A DNA stretch of 64,000 nt from PKWO01 sp036384915. GTDB taxonomy: Bacteria; Pseudomonadota; Gammaproteobacteria; Burkholderiales; Burkholderiaceae_D. The notes under the pieces were generated by a model, which saw only the letters and a program-made list of their open reading frames with translations, made no database searches and was not told where the DNA came from. Position numbers and translations under genes: made by a program. How positions within the stretch are numbered: position 1 is the stretch's first letter; every line of letters starts with the position of its first letter. Location of the stretch: contig DASVLJ010000023.1 of NCBI GenBank assembly GCA_036384915.1, positions 1 to 64,000 on the forward strand, in the 5' to 3' direction. Positions 7,879 to 17,002 of the stretch are shown piece by piece.

Positions 7879-9436
7879 CGCTACGACCCCTCCCGCCGCT
7901 CAACATATCGTGAGCTTCGACCGGGGCCGCCTGACGATAGAAGACATCGTCGCCATTGCCGCGCGCAAGGCAAGGGTCGAGCTGTCGGCCGACCCCGGGT
8001 TCCGCGCCGCCATTGCCAAGGGGGCCGATTTTCTCGACCGCCTGCTGCGCGAAGACGGCACGATCTACGGCGTGACCACGGGCTATGGCGATTCCTGCAC
8101 CGTGACCGTGCCGCCCGAACTGGTGGCCGAGCTGCCGCACCACCTCTATACCTATCACGGTTGCGGCCTCGGCCAACACTTCTCGCCCGAGCAGACGCGC
8201 GCCATCATGGCCGCGCGCCTGGCTTCGCTGTCCAAGGGCTTTTCCGGCGTCTCGGTCGAATTGCTGGAACAGATCGTCAAGCTGATGCAGCACGATTTGT
8301 TGCCGGTCATGCCGTCCGAAGGTTCGGTCGGTGCGAGCGGCGACTTGACGCCCTTGTCCTATCTCGCGGCCGTGCTGTGCGGCGAGCGCGAAGTCTGGCA
8401 TGGCGGCGAACAGACCGGCGCCGCGGAAGCCTTGCGCGCCGCCGGCATCCCGCCTTTGCGCCTGCGCCCCAAGGAAGGCCTGGCCATCATGAACGGCACG
8501 GCCGTCATGACGGCGCTGGCCTGCCTGGCCTATGACCGCGCCGAATACCTGGCGCGTCTGTGCACGCGCATCACGGCGCTGGCCTCGTTCGCGCTCGACG
8601 GCAATGCGCACCATTTCAATGAAACGCTGTTCTCGGTCAAGCCCCATCCCGGCATGCAGCAGGTGGCGGCCTGGTTGCGCCACGACCTGCCCACCGACGT
8701 GGTCGAGCGCAACGGCAAGCGGCTGCAAGACCGCTACTCGATCCGCTGCGCGCCGCACGTGATCGGTGTGCTGGCCGATGCGCTGCCCTTCCTGCGCCAA
8801 TCGATCGAGAACGAACTCAACAGCGCCAACGACAATCCCATCATCGATGCCGAAGGCGAACACGTGCTGCATGGCGGCCACTTCTACGGCGGCCACATCG
8901 CCTTCGCCATGGACGGCATGAAAAATGCCGTGGCCAACCTGGCCGACCTGCTCGACCGCCAGATGGCATTGCTGGTCGATGCGCGCTACAACCACGGCTT
9001 GCCGGCCAACCTGTCGGGCGCCGAAGGCCCGCGCGCCGCGATCAACCATGGCTTGAAGGCGCTGCAGATCAGCGCTTCGGCCTGGACCGCGGAAGCCTTG
9101 AAGCTGACCATGCCGGCCTCGGTGTTCTCGCGTTCGACCGAATGCCACAACCAGGACAAAGTCAGCATGGGCACGATCGCCGCGCGCGATTGCCTGCGGG
9201 TGCTGGAACTGGTGGAACAGGTGGCGGCCGCGCTCTTGATCACGGTGCGCCAGGGCGTATGGCTGCGCCAACGCTTGCAACCCGATCATCGTCTCAATCC
9301 GGCGCTCGCGGCCATGATGGCCGGACTCGAAGCCGATGTGCGCGAAATCCGCGAAGACCGCCGCCTGGAACCCGATCTGCGCCTGATGGTCGAACGGATC
9401 CGTTCCCAAACCTGGAGTCTCTATGGCCAAGCATGA
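7865..9436 (+). CDS. Aromatic amino acid ammonia-lyase (HAL/PAL/TAL family)
   Basis: 523-residue MIO-dependent ammonia-lyase. The cofactor-forming Ala-Ser-Gly is in GSVGASGDLTPLS at 157-159, and the catalytic Tyr region TTGYGDS lies near residues 61-67. It converts an aromatic amino acid to the aryl acrylate plus ammonia and could supply the head-group starter for the neighbouring ligase. At the substrate-selectivity pair (His-Leu in Rhodobacter TAL, Ser-His in HAL) this protein has Tyr-His (TYHGCG), so tyrosine, phenylalanine and histidine cannot be told apart from sequence. It overlaps both neighbours by 14 nt. Confidence 0.9.
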   Translation: MQAADATTPPAAQHIVSFDRGRLTIEDIVAIAARKARVELSADPGFRAAIAKGADFLDRLLREDGTIYGVTTGYGDSCTVTVPPELVAELPHHLYTYHGCGLGQHFSPEQTRAIMAARLASLSKGFSGVSVELLEQIVKLMQHDLLPVMPSEGSVGASGDLTPLSYLAAVLCGEREVWHGGEQTGAAEALRAAGIPPLRLRPKEGLAIMNGTAVMTALACLAYDRAEYLARLCTRITALASFALDGNAHHFNETLFSVKPHPGMQQVAAWLRHDLPTDVVERNGKRLQDRYSIRCAPHVIGVLADALPFLRQSIENELNSANDNPIIDAEGEHVLHGGHFYGGHIAFAMDGMKNAVANLADLLDRQMALLVDARYNHGLPANLSGAEGPRAAINHGLKALQISASAWTAEALKLTMPASVFSRSTECHNQDKVSMGTIAARDCLRVLELVEQVAAALLITVRQGVWLRQRLQPDHRLNPALAAMMAGLEADVREIREDRRLEPDLRLMVERIRSQTWSLYGQA

Positions 9437-9863
9437 GGCGAGCCGCTGGTTTGCCGAGATCGAGATCCAGGTGCAGTTCTACGACCTCGACCCGATGCAA
9501 ATCGTCTGGCACGGCAATTACGTCAAATACCTGGAGCAGGTGCGCTGCGCCCTGTTCGACAAGATAGGCTACAACTACGTCGAGATGGAGGCCTCGGGCT
9601 ATGCCTGGCCCATCATCGAACTGCGGTTGCGTTATGCCGGTTCGGCACGCTTCGGGCAACTGCTCAAGCTGCGCGCCGAGATCGTCGAATGGGAAAACCG
9701 GCTCAAGATCGATTACCTGATCAGCGATGCCGCCAGCGGCAAGCGCCTGAACCGCGCCAGCTCCACGCAAGTGGCGGTGGATATGTCGACCGGCGAGATG
9801 TGCTTCGTCTCGCCACCCGTGCTGTTCGAACGGCTCGGCTTGCCGCCGCTGTCGGAGGCTTGA
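9423..9863 (+). CDS. apeK: 4-hydroxybenzoyl-CoA-thioesterase-like hotdog protein
   Basis: 146-residue single-domain hotdog thioesterase with YDLDPMQIVWHGNYVKYLE near the N-terminus, the typical YbgC/4HBT active-site Asp and His region. It probably releases or edits acyl chains on the ACPs of the polyene pathway. Its ATG overlaps the ammonia-lyase end, and the LolA-like gene starts 3 nt after its stop. Confidence 0.88.
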   Translation: MAKHEASRWFAEIEIQVQFYDLDPMQIVWHGNYVKYLEQVRCALFDKIGYNYVEMEASGYAWPIIELRLRYAGSARFGQLLKLRAEIVEWENRLKIDYLISDAASGKRLNRASSTQVAVDMSTGEMCFVSPPVLFERLGLPPLSEA

Positions 9864-9866
9864 ATA

Positions 9867-10469
9867 ATGAAGAAACTCCCTGTCTTGTGCTGCACTCTGC
9901 TGGCATCCGCCCTTGTTCAGGCCGCCGCGCCGGTGGAAAAGATCGAAGCCATGCTGGCCAAGCCGGCGATCCTGTGTGGCAAGTTCGAGCAGACCAAGCA
10001 ATTGGCCGGCATGAAGAAGCCCTTGCTCTCCACCGGCCGCTTTTGCGTGGTTCAGGGAAAGGGCGTGCTGTGGCGTACTTTGCAACCGTTTCCTGCCACG
10101 CTGCGCCTGACGAAAGATGAGATCGTCAATTTTCAGGGCGACCGCGTGGCCATGCGGCTCGATGCCAAGACTGAGCCGACCGTCCGCATGATCAATAGCG
10201 TGCTGTTTTCCATGCTGGCCGGCGACTTGAGCCAGCTCGGCAAGCTGTTCGAATCCGATGGCGCCGTCGAAGGCAAAGGCTGGCACGTCGCCTTGAAGGC
10301 GCGCGAACCCGCTTTGGCCAAGGCCGTCGGCGCGATCACGCTCTCAGGCGACAACTACGTGCGCGGCATTAGGATGGACGAAGCCGGCGGCGACCATACC
10401 GCGATCGTGTTTTCGGATATGCAGAGCGGCGAGCAGGCGATGCAGCCTGAAGAGGCGGCATTATTTTGA
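9867..10469 (+). CDS. apeL: LolA-like periplasmic lipoprotein carrier
   Basis: 200-residue protein with a signal peptide (basic MKK, hydrophobic stretch, cleavage likely after VQA-A near residue 20) followed by a LolA/LolB-fold beta-sheet domain. In APE clusters the LolA-like protein works with an MMPL exporter and a lipoprotein to move the lipid-anchored pigment to the outer membrane. The stop TGA overlaps the TTG start of the exporter. Confidence 0.85.
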   Translation: MKKLPVLCCTLLASALVQAAAPVEKIEAMLAKPAILCGKFEQTKQLAGMKKPLLSTGRFCVVQGKGVLWRTLQPFPATLRLTKDEIVNFQGDRVAMRLDAKTEPTVRMINSVLFSMLAGDLSQLGKLFESDGAVEGKGWHVALKAREPALAKAVGAITLSGDNYVRGIRMDEAGGDHTAIVFSDMQSGEQAMQPEEAALF

Positions 10470-12805
10470 ACCTGCGCAAATGGTTTGCCCTGGCCTGGGG
10501 ATTGTTCGTCTGTCTGCTGGTAGCAGGCGACGGCTACCTCTGGCTGGGCAAACGCATCACGCCCGACACCGACATCCTCGCGCTTTTGCCGGCCGAGGAG
10601 CAAGACCCGGTTTTGCAGCAAGCCTTCGTCCATATGGTCGATTCGGCCCAGCAGCGGCTGGTGGTCGCCATCGGCGCCCCTGAATGGAGCGATGCCAGGC
10701 GCGCCGCCGAAGCTTTCCAGGCTGTATTGGCGCGCCACGCCGGCTTGTTCGTGCCGCAAGCCGCGGCGGACCAGCTGCAAAGCGATTGGCTGGGACAATG
10801 GAGCCGCCACAGCCTGGTGCTGATGACACCGGCGGCACAGGAGAATCTGCGGCGTCAACCGGCCGGCTACTGGGTCGAAGCGGCGCGCGGCCAGCTCTAC
10901 AGTCCCTTTTCCGGTCCCAAGCTCGGCGCCTGGCGCGACGACCCGTTCGGCCTCTTCGGCGATTGGGTACAGGAGCGCGCCAGGGAAACCCCAGTGCGCC
11001 CGCGCGACGGCGTGTTGTTCGTTTCCGATGGAAGCCGACAGTACGTGGTGCTGCCGCTGGTACTGAAAGCGCCGGCCTTTTCCATCGCCGCGCAGCAAAG
11101 CGTCATGCCGGTGTTGCGCGAGGCCGACGCGGCGGCGCGGGCGCAAGTGGCCACGGCCGACATATTGAAAGCCGGCGTGATCCTGCACGCGGCCGACGCG
11201 AGCGAACAGGCGGCGCGCGAAGTCTCGACCATAGGCGCGGGTTCGCTGATCGGCGTGATTCTCCTGATGTGGGCCGCCTTCCGCTCGCCGCGTCCTATCG
11301 TCCTGATCCTGCTTTCGATCGGTGTCGGCTTCCTCGGCGCCTTCATCGTGTGCTGGACCCTGTTCGGCCGCATCCATTTGCTGACCCTGGTGTTCGGCGC
11401 CAGCCTGATCGGCGTGGCCCAGGATTACGGCATCTATTTCCTGTGCAGCCGCTTGAATACGGCACAAGAGACCGACTCCTTTACGCTGTTGAAGAGCATC
11501 ATGCCGGGCTTGCTGCTGACCCTCCTGACCACCGTGATCGGCTACATGGGCCTTGCCCTGACGCCCTTCCCCGGCTTGCGCCAGATGGCCCTGTTTTCCG
11601 CATTCGGCCTGATCTTCGCCTGGCTCACCGTGGCGGCGTGGTTTCCCTATATTGCGGACGGGAAGGCCATGCAAGCCGGCGCGCTGGTGCGCTGCTATGG
11701 CGCGCTGCTGCCGCGCTGGCCGGCCTGGGCCATGCGGCCGGCAAGCCTCGCCGCCAGCGGCTTGTTCATGGTGTTTGCCGTTGTTGGTTGTCTGCGCCTC
11801 GGCGTCAATGACGATATCCGTCTGCTGCAAAATCCGCCGCCGCAAATGCTCAAGCAAGACATGGCCGTTGGCAAGCTGCTCGATTCGCCCACGCCCGTGC
11901 AATTCTTCCTGGTGCGCGCGGAAAATGCCGAGCTGGTGCTGCAGCGGGAGGAGCAATTGGCGGCGCGGCTGGATAACCTGATCGCGCAGCACAGGTTCGG
12001 CGGTTACCAGGCGCTGTCGAACTGGGTACCCTCGCTGCGGACGCAAGAGCTGCGGCGCCAGCTGGTGGAAGACAAGCTGCTGCAGGACGGCGCGGCATTG
12101 TCCAAACTGGGCGCCGACATCGAGGAAGACAAGGATTGGGCGGCGGCCACGCGCGCCCATCTGCTCGAATCGGCCGCGCCGTTGACGCCCGGCGAATTCC
12201 TCGCCTCGAGCGCGGCCGAACCCTGGCGTTTCCTGTGGTTGGGTGATACCGGCAAGGGCGCGGCCGGCATCGTTGCCTTGCGCGGCCTCGATCGTGCCGG
12301 CATGAGTGCGGTACGCGAAGCCGGCACCGGGCTCGAAGGCGTGCAATGGGTGGACAAGGTGGAAGGCGTCTCGTCGGTGCTCGGCAAGTACCGCGCCTAC
12401 ATGGGCTGGGTGGTGCTGGCATCCTATGCCGTCGTGTTTGCGCTGCTGTGGCCGCGCTACCGCCGCGACACCTGGCGCGTGCTGGCGCCGGCCGCCGCGG
12501 CCAGCATCGCGACCCTCGCGCTGTTCGGCCTTTGCGGCCAAGCTCTGCAATTGTTCCACGTGCTGGCACTGATGCTGTTGTTGGGCGTGGGCGTGGACTA
12601 CGGCATCTTCATGCAGGAACATCCGGGGCGCAAGGAATTGACACCCTGGCTTGCCACGGGCCTGTCGGCGGCGTCCACCATCCTTTCATTCGGCCTCCTG
12701 GGCTTGAGCCATACGCCGGCCCTGCAGGCATTCGGCTTGACCATGCTGGCGGGCACCGCATTGGTGTGGCTGCTGGTGCCTTGTTTCGGCAAGGTGGCGG
12801 TATGA
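10466..12805 (+). CDS. apeM: MMPL/RND-family lipid exporter
   Basis: 779-residue inner-membrane exporter of the RND/MMPL superfamily. One N-terminal helix, a large periplasmic loop (to ~residue 255), a block of membrane helices (~255-420), a second periplasmic loop and a second helix block (~650-775) give the classic duplicated architecture. It is likely to extract the polyene lipid from the inner membrane. The start is TTG at 10466, overlapping the upstream stop, with GAAGAGG as ribosome-binding site. A later ATG would remove the first helix. Confidence 0.88.
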   Translation: MNLRKWFALAWGLFVCLLVAGDGYLWLGKRITPDTDILALLPAEEQDPVLQQAFVHMVDSAQQRLVVAIGAPEWSDARRAAEAFQAVLARHAGLFVPQAAADQLQSDWLGQWSRHSLVLMTPAAQENLRRQPAGYWVEAARGQLYSPFSGPKLGAWRDDPFGLFGDWVQERARETPVRPRDGVLFVSDGSRQYVVLPLVLKAPAFSIAAQQSVMPVLREADAAARAQVATADILKAGVILHAADASEQAAREVSTIGAGSLIGVILLMWAAFRSPRPIVLILLSIGVGFLGAFIVCWTLFGRIHLLTLVFGASLIGVAQDYGIYFLCSRLNTAQETDSFTLLKSIMPGLLLTLLTTVIGYMGLALTPFPGLRQMALFSAFGLIFAWLTVAAWFPYIADGKAMQAGALVRCYGALLPRWPAWAMRPASLAASGLFMVFAVVGCLRLGVNDDIRLLQNPPPQMLKQDMAVGKLLDSPTPVQFFLVRAENAELVLQREEQLAARLDNLIAQHRFGGYQALSNWVPSLRTQELRRQLVEDKLLQDGAALSKLGADIEEDKDWAAATRAHLLESAAPLTPGEFLASSAAEPWRFLWLGDTGKGAAGIVALRGLDRAGMSAVREAGTGLEGVQWVDKVEGVSSVLGKYRAYMGWVVLASYAVVFALLWPRYRRDTWRVLAPAAAASIATLALFGLCGQALQLFHVLALMLLLGVGVDYGIFMQEHPGRKELTPWLATGLSAASTILSFGLLGLSHTPALQAFGLTMLAGTALVWLLVPCFGKVAV

Positions 12806-13353
12806 GCATGTGGAAACGTCTCGTCGCCGTCGCGGCATTGGCCGGCTTGGCGGCTTGCAGCAGCACGCCGCCGGCCCAGCCGGGGCGGCTGGAGTTACGG
12901 CTCGCACCGGCCGCGCTCGGCGCATCGGTTGCCGTGCAGCAGCACTTGAGAGTCGAGCGCGAAAATCGCACCGACGACCTCGATGCGGCGCTGGAAATCG
13001 ATGCCGAACACGTCGAACTCGTCGGCCTGGCACTTGGTCAGCGGGTACTCACTTTGAACTACAATGGCACGGAATTGACGTCCTGGCGTCACGCACTACT
13101 GCCGTCGCAGGTTCGTGCCGAAGACGTGCTGGAGGATTTGCAATTGACGCTATGGCCGGTCGAAGCGATACGCGCGGCGCTGCCGGGCGGCTGGCGCATC
13201 GAAGAAGACGGCTTGCACCGCGCGTTGTACCAGGGCGAAGACCTGGTCGCCACTATCGACTACAGCGGTACGCCGCGCTGGAGCGGCAAGACGGTGCTGG
13301 ACAACCGGCGCTACCATTATCGACTGACCGTGGTCTCAGTTTCCAACGATTGA
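12802..13353 (+). CDS. apeN: DUF3261 outer-membrane lipoprotein
   Basis: 183-residue lipoprotein with a signal peptide ending in the lipobox LAAC, then a beta-rich domain matching the DUF3261 proteins of APE clusters. It probably receives the pigment at the outer membrane, in the manner of LolB. The start overlaps the exporter stop (ATGA). The next gene begins 4 nt after the stop. Confidence 0.84.
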   Translation: MSMWKRLVAVAALAGLAACSSTPPAQPGRLELRLAPAALGASVAVQQHLRVERENRTDDLDAALEIDAEHVELVGLALGQRVLTLNYNGTELTSWRHALLPSQVRAEDVLEDLQLTLWPVEAIRAALPGGWRIEEDGLHRALYQGEDLVATIDYSGTPRWSGKTVLDNRRYHYRLTVVSVSND

Positions 13354-13357
13354 AGAT

Positions 13358-14539
13358 ATGCTGTATTTGAATCAATGCGGGGTGGTATGCTCCATGGGCG
13401 ATACGCGCGAGGCGGTGCGTGCCGCCCTGCTCGAGCGCGCCGAAAGCGGCATACGCGAGACCGATGCCTGGTCGCCGCGCACGCTGCCGCTTGGTTGCGT
13501 GAACACGCCTTTGCCTGGTTTCCCTGAAGCCTGGGGTGCCCCGCTGAGGAGCCGCAATAATGCATTGGCGCTGGCGGCCCTGGCGCAGATCCGCCCCGCG
13601 GTCGATGCCGCGCTGGAACGCTATGGCGCCGCGCGCGTCGGCGTGGTGCTGGGCACGAGCACCTCGGGCATTGCCTCGGCCGAAGCCGCCCTGCGCGTGC
13701 AACGCGAGCAAGGCGCCATGCCGCCCGAGTTCCACTACGGCCAGCAGGAAATGGTGTCACCCGCCTTGGCGCTCGCGACCGAGCTCGGCGCGCTCGGCCC
13801 GGCTTACGTGCATTCGAGCGCCTGCTCCTCGAGCGGCAAGGCCATGGCCAGCGCGGCGCGCCTGATCAACATGGGCTTGTGCGACGCGGTTCTATGCGGC
13901 GGCGTCGATACCTTGTGCGCCTTCACCGTGGCCGGCTTTTCCGCGCTCGAATCGGTCAGCGCGGCGCGCTGCAATCCGATGAGCGCGAACCGCGACGGCA
14001 TCAACATCGGCGAAGGCGCCGGGCTGTTCCTGATGACGCGCGAGCCAGCCACGGTGGCCTTGCGTGGCTGGGGCGAATCGTCCGACGCGCACCATATCTC
14101 GGCGCCCGACCCCGAGGGCGGCGGCGCGCGCTTGGCCATTGCCGAAGCCTTGCGCCGCGCGGGCCTGCGCGCCGAGGAGATCGACTACGTCAATCTGCAT
14201 GGTACCGCCACGCGGCAAAACGATGCGATGGAAAGCCGCGTGGTGCATGATCTATTCGGGCCTGAAGTCGCCGTCAGTTCGACCAAGCCCTTCACCGGCC
14301 ATGCACTGGGCGCCGCCGCAGCGCTCGAAGCGGCATTTTGCTGGCTTGCGATGCAGGACGACAACCCGCAAGGCCTGCTGCCGCCGCATTTGTGGGACGG
14401 GCAGGCCGACCCGGAATTGCCGGCGCTGAACCTCGCCTTGCCCGGCGCGCGCCTGGGCCGGCCCTTGCGTTACGCGCTGTCGAATTCCTTCGCTTTCGGC
14501 GGCTCGAATGCCGCGCTCGTGTTCGCGAGGGCGGCATGA
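13358..14539 (+). CDS. apeO: APE beta-ketoacyl-ACP synthase (chain elongation)
   Basis: 393-residue ketosynthase with the full Cys-His-His triad: Cys156 in HSSACSSSG, His in NLHGTATRQND and His in KPFTGHALGA. In APE synthesis this enzyme pairs with the Cys-less chain-length factor to extend the polyene with malonyl-ACP. The partner chain-length factor is encoded at 726, twelve kilobases upstream, as in other APE clusters. The dehydratase start overlaps its stop by 4 nt. Confidence 0.9.
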   Translation: MLYLNQCGVVCSMGDTREAVRAALLERAESGIRETDAWSPRTLPLGCVNTPLPGFPEAWGAPLRSRNNALALAALAQIRPAVDAALERYGAARVGVVLGTSTSGIASAEAALRVQREQGAMPPEFHYGQQEMVSPALALATELGALGPAYVHSSACSSSGKAMASAARLINMGLCDAVLCGGVDTLCAFTVAGFSALESVSAARCNPMSANRDGINIGEGAGLFLMTREPATVALRGWGESSDAHHISAPDPEGGGARLAIAEALRRAGLRAEEIDYVNLHGTATRQNDAMESRVVHDLFGPEVAVSSTKPFTGHALGAAAALEAAFCWLAMQDDNPQGLLPPHLWDGQADPELPALNLALPGARLGRPLRYALSNSFAFGGSNAALVFARAA

Positions 14540-15015
14540 GCCTGCCCGACATCCGCAGTCTGGTGCCGCACACGGGAACGATGGTGCTGCTGGATAGCCT
14601 GGTCTCGGTCGATGCCGACAATTTGTGCGCCGCCGTCGTCATCACGGGGCGCACCATGTTTTGCCGCGCCGGAGAAGTGGGCAGCTGGGTCGGTATCGAA
14701 TACATGGCGCAGGCAATTGCCGCGCATGCCGGCTGGCTCGCATTGCAGGACGGCGAGCCGATCAGGATCGGTTTCCTGCTCGGCTCGCGGCGTTACGAAT
14801 GCAGCGCGCCGGCATTTACCCAAGGGATGGTATTGCATGTGCACGCGCACATGGAAATCAAAAACGAAAACGGTTTGGGCGCCTATCAATGCCGCATCGA
14901 AGACGCGTCCGATCCGGGACAGGTGTTGGCGCAGGGCACGATCACCGTGTTCCAGCCGGAAAACATCGATGAATTTATGCAGGGTAGCGGAAAGAGCAAT
15001 GGGGAAGCAACATGA
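14536..15015 (+). CDS. apeP: ApeP-type 3-hydroxyacyl-ACP dehydratase
   Basis: 159-residue hotdog protein with LVPHTGTMVLLD at the N-terminus and WVGIEYMAQAIAAHAGW, the signature of the ApeP/FabZ-like dehydratases of aryl polyene clusters. It lacks the HFPGxP box present in the dehydratase fused to the ligase, so the two dehydratases are of different types, as in characterised APE systems where ApeI and ApeP act together. ATGA overlaps join it to both neighbours. Confidence 0.88.
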   Translation: MSLPDIRSLVPHTGTMVLLDSLVSVDADNLCAAVVITGRTMFCRAGEVGSWVGIEYMAQAIAAHAGWLALQDGEPIRIGFLLGSRRYECSAPAFTQGMVLHVHAHMEIKNENGLGAYQCRIEDASDPGQVLAQGTITVFQPENIDEFMQGSGKSNGEAT

Positions 15016-15737
15016 GTAATACAGTATTGGTGACAGGTTCTTCGCGCGGCATAGGCAGGGCGATCGCCTTGCGTCTGGCGCGTGATGGTTATGACGTGGT
15101 ACTGCACTGCCGCAGCCAGCGCGCGGAAGCCGATGCCGCCGCGGATGCGGTGCGCGCCATGGGGCGCACGGCGCGCGTGCTGCAGTTCGACATCGCCGAC
15201 CGCGACCAAACCGCCGCCGTCCTGCTGGCCGACGTCGAGCAGTATGGCTGCTACTACGGCCTGGTGTGCAATGCCGGCGTAGCGCGCGACAATGCCTTCC
15301 CCGCCATGTCGGGCGAGGATTGGGACATCGTCATGAGCACCAATCTCGACGGCTTCTTCAACGTGGTCAACCCGCTCGTCATGCCCATGGTGCGGCGCCG
15401 CGCGCCGGGCCGCATCGTCACCCTGGCCTCGGTATCGGGGTTGATCGGCAACCGCGGCCAGGTCAACTATAGCGCCGCCAAGGCCGGTATAATCGGCGCA
15501 ACCAAGGCCCTGGCGCTGGAACTGGCCAAGCGCGAGATTACCGTCAACTGCGTTGCGCCGGGCTTGATCGAAACCGACATGATCAGCGACGTTCCCATGG
15601 AAGAAGCGCTCAAGATGATACCCGCCCGCCGCGTCGGCAAGCCCGCGGAAGTGGCTGCCGTGGTCAGCTTCCTGATGGGTGAAGATGCCGCGTACGTGAC
15701 CCGCCAGGTGATCTCCGTCAACGGGGGGCTGGCATGA
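15012..15737 (+). CDS. apeQ: 3-ketoacyl-ACP reductase (FabG family)
   Basis: 241-residue short-chain dehydrogenase with the NADPH-binding motif TGSSRGIG, catalytic Ser in LASVSG and YSAAKAG (Tyr-x3-Lys). It reduces the 3-keto group after each elongation. It overlaps the dehydratase before it and the ketosynthase after it by 4 nt each, a tightly coupled KS-DH-KR-KS block. Confidence 0.92.
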   Translation: MSNTVLVTGSSRGIGRAIALRLARDGYDVVLHCRSQRAEADAAADAVRAMGRTARVLQFDIADRDQTAAVLLADVEQYGCYYGLVCNAGVARDNAFPAMSGEDWDIVMSTNLDGFFNVVNPLVMPMVRRRAPGRIVTLASVSGLIGNRGQVNYSAAKAGIIGATKALALELAKREITVNCVAPGLIETDMISDVPMEEALKMIPARRVGKPAEVAAVVSFLMGEDAAYVTRQVISVNGGLA

Positions 15738-16966
15738 GCAAGCGGCGCGTAGTCGTCACCGGCATGGCCGGCATCAGCCCGATCGGCAACGACTGGGCCG
15801 CCGTCCGTACCCGCCTGGGCGAGTGCCGCAATGCCGTGGTGCGCATGGACGACTGGGCCGACTACGACGGCCTCAACACCCAGCTCGGCGCGCCGGCCGC
15901 GGCGTTCGAGTTGTCAGGCAAATACAACCGCAAGACCACGCGCAGCATGGGCCGCATCGCCCTGATGGCGACGCGTGCGACCGAGATGGCGCTGGCGGAC
16001 GCCGGCTTGCTCGACGATCCGCTGCTGCAGAGCGGGCGCATCGGCATCTCCTATGGTTCCTCGGCAGGTACGCCTTCGGCCATCGGCGACTTCGGCCGGA
16101 TGATGGAAGACCGCACCACCAAGGGCATCAATGCCACGACTTACATCAAGATGATGGCGCATACGGCGCCGGTCAACATCGGCGTGTTTTTCGGCATCAC
16201 GGGCCGCGTCATCACCACGTCCTCCGCCTGCACCTCGGGCAGCCAGGGCCTGGGCTATGCCTATGAAGCGATCGCCAACGGCCAGCAAATCGCCATGATC
16301 GCCGGCGGCGCCGAAGAGTTGTGCGCCACCGAAGCGGCCGTATTCGATACCTTGTTCGCCACCAGCGTGAAGAACGACGCCGCGTCGACCACGCCGCGCC
16401 CGTTCGATGAAAACCGCGATGGTCTCGTAATCGGCGAAGGCGCCGGCTGCCTGATCCTGGAAGAGTATGAGCACGCCAAGGCGCGCGGCGCGACGATCCA
16501 TGCCGAACTGGTCGGCTTCGGCACCAATAGCGACGGCTGCCACGTCACGCAACCCAATTCGGCCACGATGAAGATTGCGATGGAACTGGCGCTGGCCGAT
16601 GCCGGCCTCGACCCTTCCGCCATCGGCTACGTCAACGCGCACGGCACCGGAACGCAGCACGGCGACGTGGCCGAGACGCAAGCGACGTCGAGCCTGTTCG
16701 GCGGCAAGATGCCGATCAGTTCGCTCAAGAGCTACATGGGCCACACGCTCGGCGCCTGCGGCGCGCTCGAAGCCTGGATCAGCATAGAGATGATGCGCGA
16801 AGGCTGGTTTGCGCCGACCATCAACCTCGAGCGCGTCGACCCCCAATGCGGCGAGCTCGATTACCTCGCCGGCGACGGCAGGCAATTGCAGTGCGAGTAT
16901 GTCATGTCCAACAATTTTGCCTTCGGCGGCATCAATACCTCGCTGATCTTCAAGCGGGTGGATTGA
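15734..16966 (+). CDS. apeR: Second beta-ketoacyl-ACP synthase (FabF-like)
   Basis: 410-residue FabF-type ketosynthase with Cys166 in TSSACTSGSQG, His in VNAHGTGTQHGD and His in YMGHTLGACG. In APE pathways ApeR is the ketosynthase thought to act without the chain-length factor, on early elongation or starter loading. It is the last gene of the cluster; the next gene starts 36 nt downstream and appears unrelated to pigment synthesis. Confidence 0.9.
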   Translation: MSKRRVVVTGMAGISPIGNDWAAVRTRLGECRNAVVRMDDWADYDGLNTQLGAPAAAFELSGKYNRKTTRSMGRIALMATRATEMALADAGLLDDPLLQSGRIGISYGSSAGTPSAIGDFGRMMEDRTTKGINATTYIKMMAHTAPVNIGVFFGITGRVITTSSACTSGSQGLGYAYEAIANGQQIAMIAGGAEELCATEAAVFDTLFATSVKNDAASTTPRPFDENRDGLVIGEGAGCLILEEYEHAKARGATIHAELVGFGTNSDGCHVTQPNSATMKIAMELALADAGLDPSAIGYVNAHGTGTQHGDVAETQATSSLFGGKMPISSLKSYMGHTLGACGALEAWISIEMMREGWFAPTINLERVDPQCGELDYLAGDGRQLQCEYVMSNNFAFGGINTSLIFKRVD

Positions 16967-17002
16967 TCCGATTCAATCACTTAACAACAACAGGGAATAC
17001 AG

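Noticed and set aside
10355..12622. 755-codon open frame antisense to the MMPL exporter gene
   Set aside because: High-GC third positions create long antisense frames; its translation is His/Gln/Arg-rich without domains, while the + strand encodes a clear exporter.
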